From NCBI RefSeq assembly GCF_001956215.1, contig NZ_MRTQ01000021.1:1-64000 (forward strand): a DNA stretch of 64,000 bases. The letters are read 5' to 3'. This DNA is from Paenibacillus sp. FSL R5-0490. Its GTDB lineage: Bacteria; Bacillota; Bacilli; Bacillales; Cytobacillaceae. The position numbers were made by a program, and so were the translations under genes. Within the stretch, counting starts at the first letter, position 1, and every line of letters begins with the position of its first letter. This document shows positions 63,727 to 64,000 of this stretch, one piece after another. The notes beneath the pieces were generated by a model, which did not search any database, was not told the origin of the DNA, and saw nothing but the letters and a program-made list of their open reading frames with translations.

Positions 63727-64000
63727 TCATCCTTGCGTTCTGCTGTTTTTTGGATAAATCTGACGGATATGCTTGACCCGGGCTTCCATTGAGATGTTTC
63801 CACTGTTCCCGATATGGATGACAGATGAGGAGGAAACCCCGATAATATCAATGTTCTGAACCCGAATGATCGGATTGAGCTGTGTTGTCTGCATCGTTAT
63901 GTTTTCTTCAATAGGGATTAAAGGAATGGGTTCCCTGAATACAGGATAGACTGAAAAATTCCCTTCCTTCGCGTTAAAATACTCAGCTTCACGCTGGTCT
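63727..64000 (-). CDS. gerPE: Spore germination protein GerPE (partial, N-terminus outside the window)
   Basis: The C-terminal 90 codons are visible, running from the window end to a TGA at 63727. The frame reads FSVYPVFREPIPLIPIEEN, then ITMQTTQLNPIIRVQNIDIIG, then SSVIHIGNSGNISMEARVKHIRQIYPKN, which is the GerPE pattern. It is not disrupted. It precedes gerPF by 25 bp, so both belong to the gerP operon made late in sporulation. Confidence 0.88.
   Translation of the reverse strand, partial: DQREAEYFNAKEGNFSVYPVFREPIPLIPIEENITMQTTQLNPIIRVQNIDIIGVSSSSVIHIGNSGNISMEARVKHIRQIYPKNSRTQG

Overview
The window is 64 kb of chromosome from a low-GC Gram-positive endospore former of the family Bacillaceae. 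Gene content and order follow the Bacillus subtilis yhaQ-yhfN, comK and addBA-gerP regions: yhaQP, yhaONM, yhaL, prsA, hpr, yhaH, trpP, serC, hit, ecsABC, yhaA, yhfA, hmoB, hemEHY, yhgDE, yhfHI, lplJ, lcfB, yhfN, yhzC, comK, yhjD, yhjE-sipV, addBA, yisB, gerPF, gerPE. The lineage looks like Cytobacillus, Mesobacillus or another Bacillus sensu lato, not B. subtilis itself, because several local blocks differ. No phage, CRISPR array, tRNA or rRNA is visible.

Layout. 0.1-11 kb: a small protein, a NatAB-like ABC exporter, a LysE exporter, the yhaO-yhaN-yhaM nuclease operon, yhaL, the PrsA foldase lipoprotein and two tiny YjcZ-type sporulation peptides. 11-20 kb: small membrane proteins, Hpr/ScoC, YhaH, TrpP (with a clear TRAP binding site), SerC, Hit, a repeat-rich non-coding locus and ecsABC. 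20-26 kb: YhaA amidohydrolase, a PAP2 phosphatase, YhfA transporter and a LiaFSR-type envelope-stress system. 26-35 kb: HmoB, the coproporphyrin-dependent haem genes hemE-hemH-hemY, yhgD-yhgE, yhfH, yhfI and lplJ. 35-45 kb: fatty-acid activation (lcfB with a FadR box), an enoyl-CoA hydratase, an ABC transporter of the TrpXYZ type, AzlCD, an M48 protease, an S51 peptidase, YhzC and ComK. 45-55 kb: YhjD, an S9 peptidase, an LCP protein, YhjE-SipV, a reductase/thiolase pair, an acetyltransferase and an MFS transporter. 55-64 kb: AddB-AddA, the HNH protein YisB and the end of the gerP spore-coat operon.

The most interesting non-coding signals are these. (1) A three-unit repeat locus between hit and ecsA, with a terminator and a promoter that fit a minus-strand RNA. 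Its repeated motifs look complementary to both C-rich arms of the RoxS/RsaE small RNA, so it may be a sponge RNA of the RosA type. (2) Two related palindrome-ended mobile elements. The longer one (about 380 bp) carries a highly structured GC-rich core that resembles a HEARO/omega RNA without its iscB gene. (3) A set of regulatory sites readable by eye: a TRAP operator at trpP, LexA-like boxes at yhaO and yhjD, a FadR box at lcfB, paired operators at yhgD and yhgE, and sigma-E-like promoters at yhaL and at a 62-residue membrane protein.

Gene functions and names come from reading the protein sequences and from remembered B. subtilis homologues and synteny. No database search was run.
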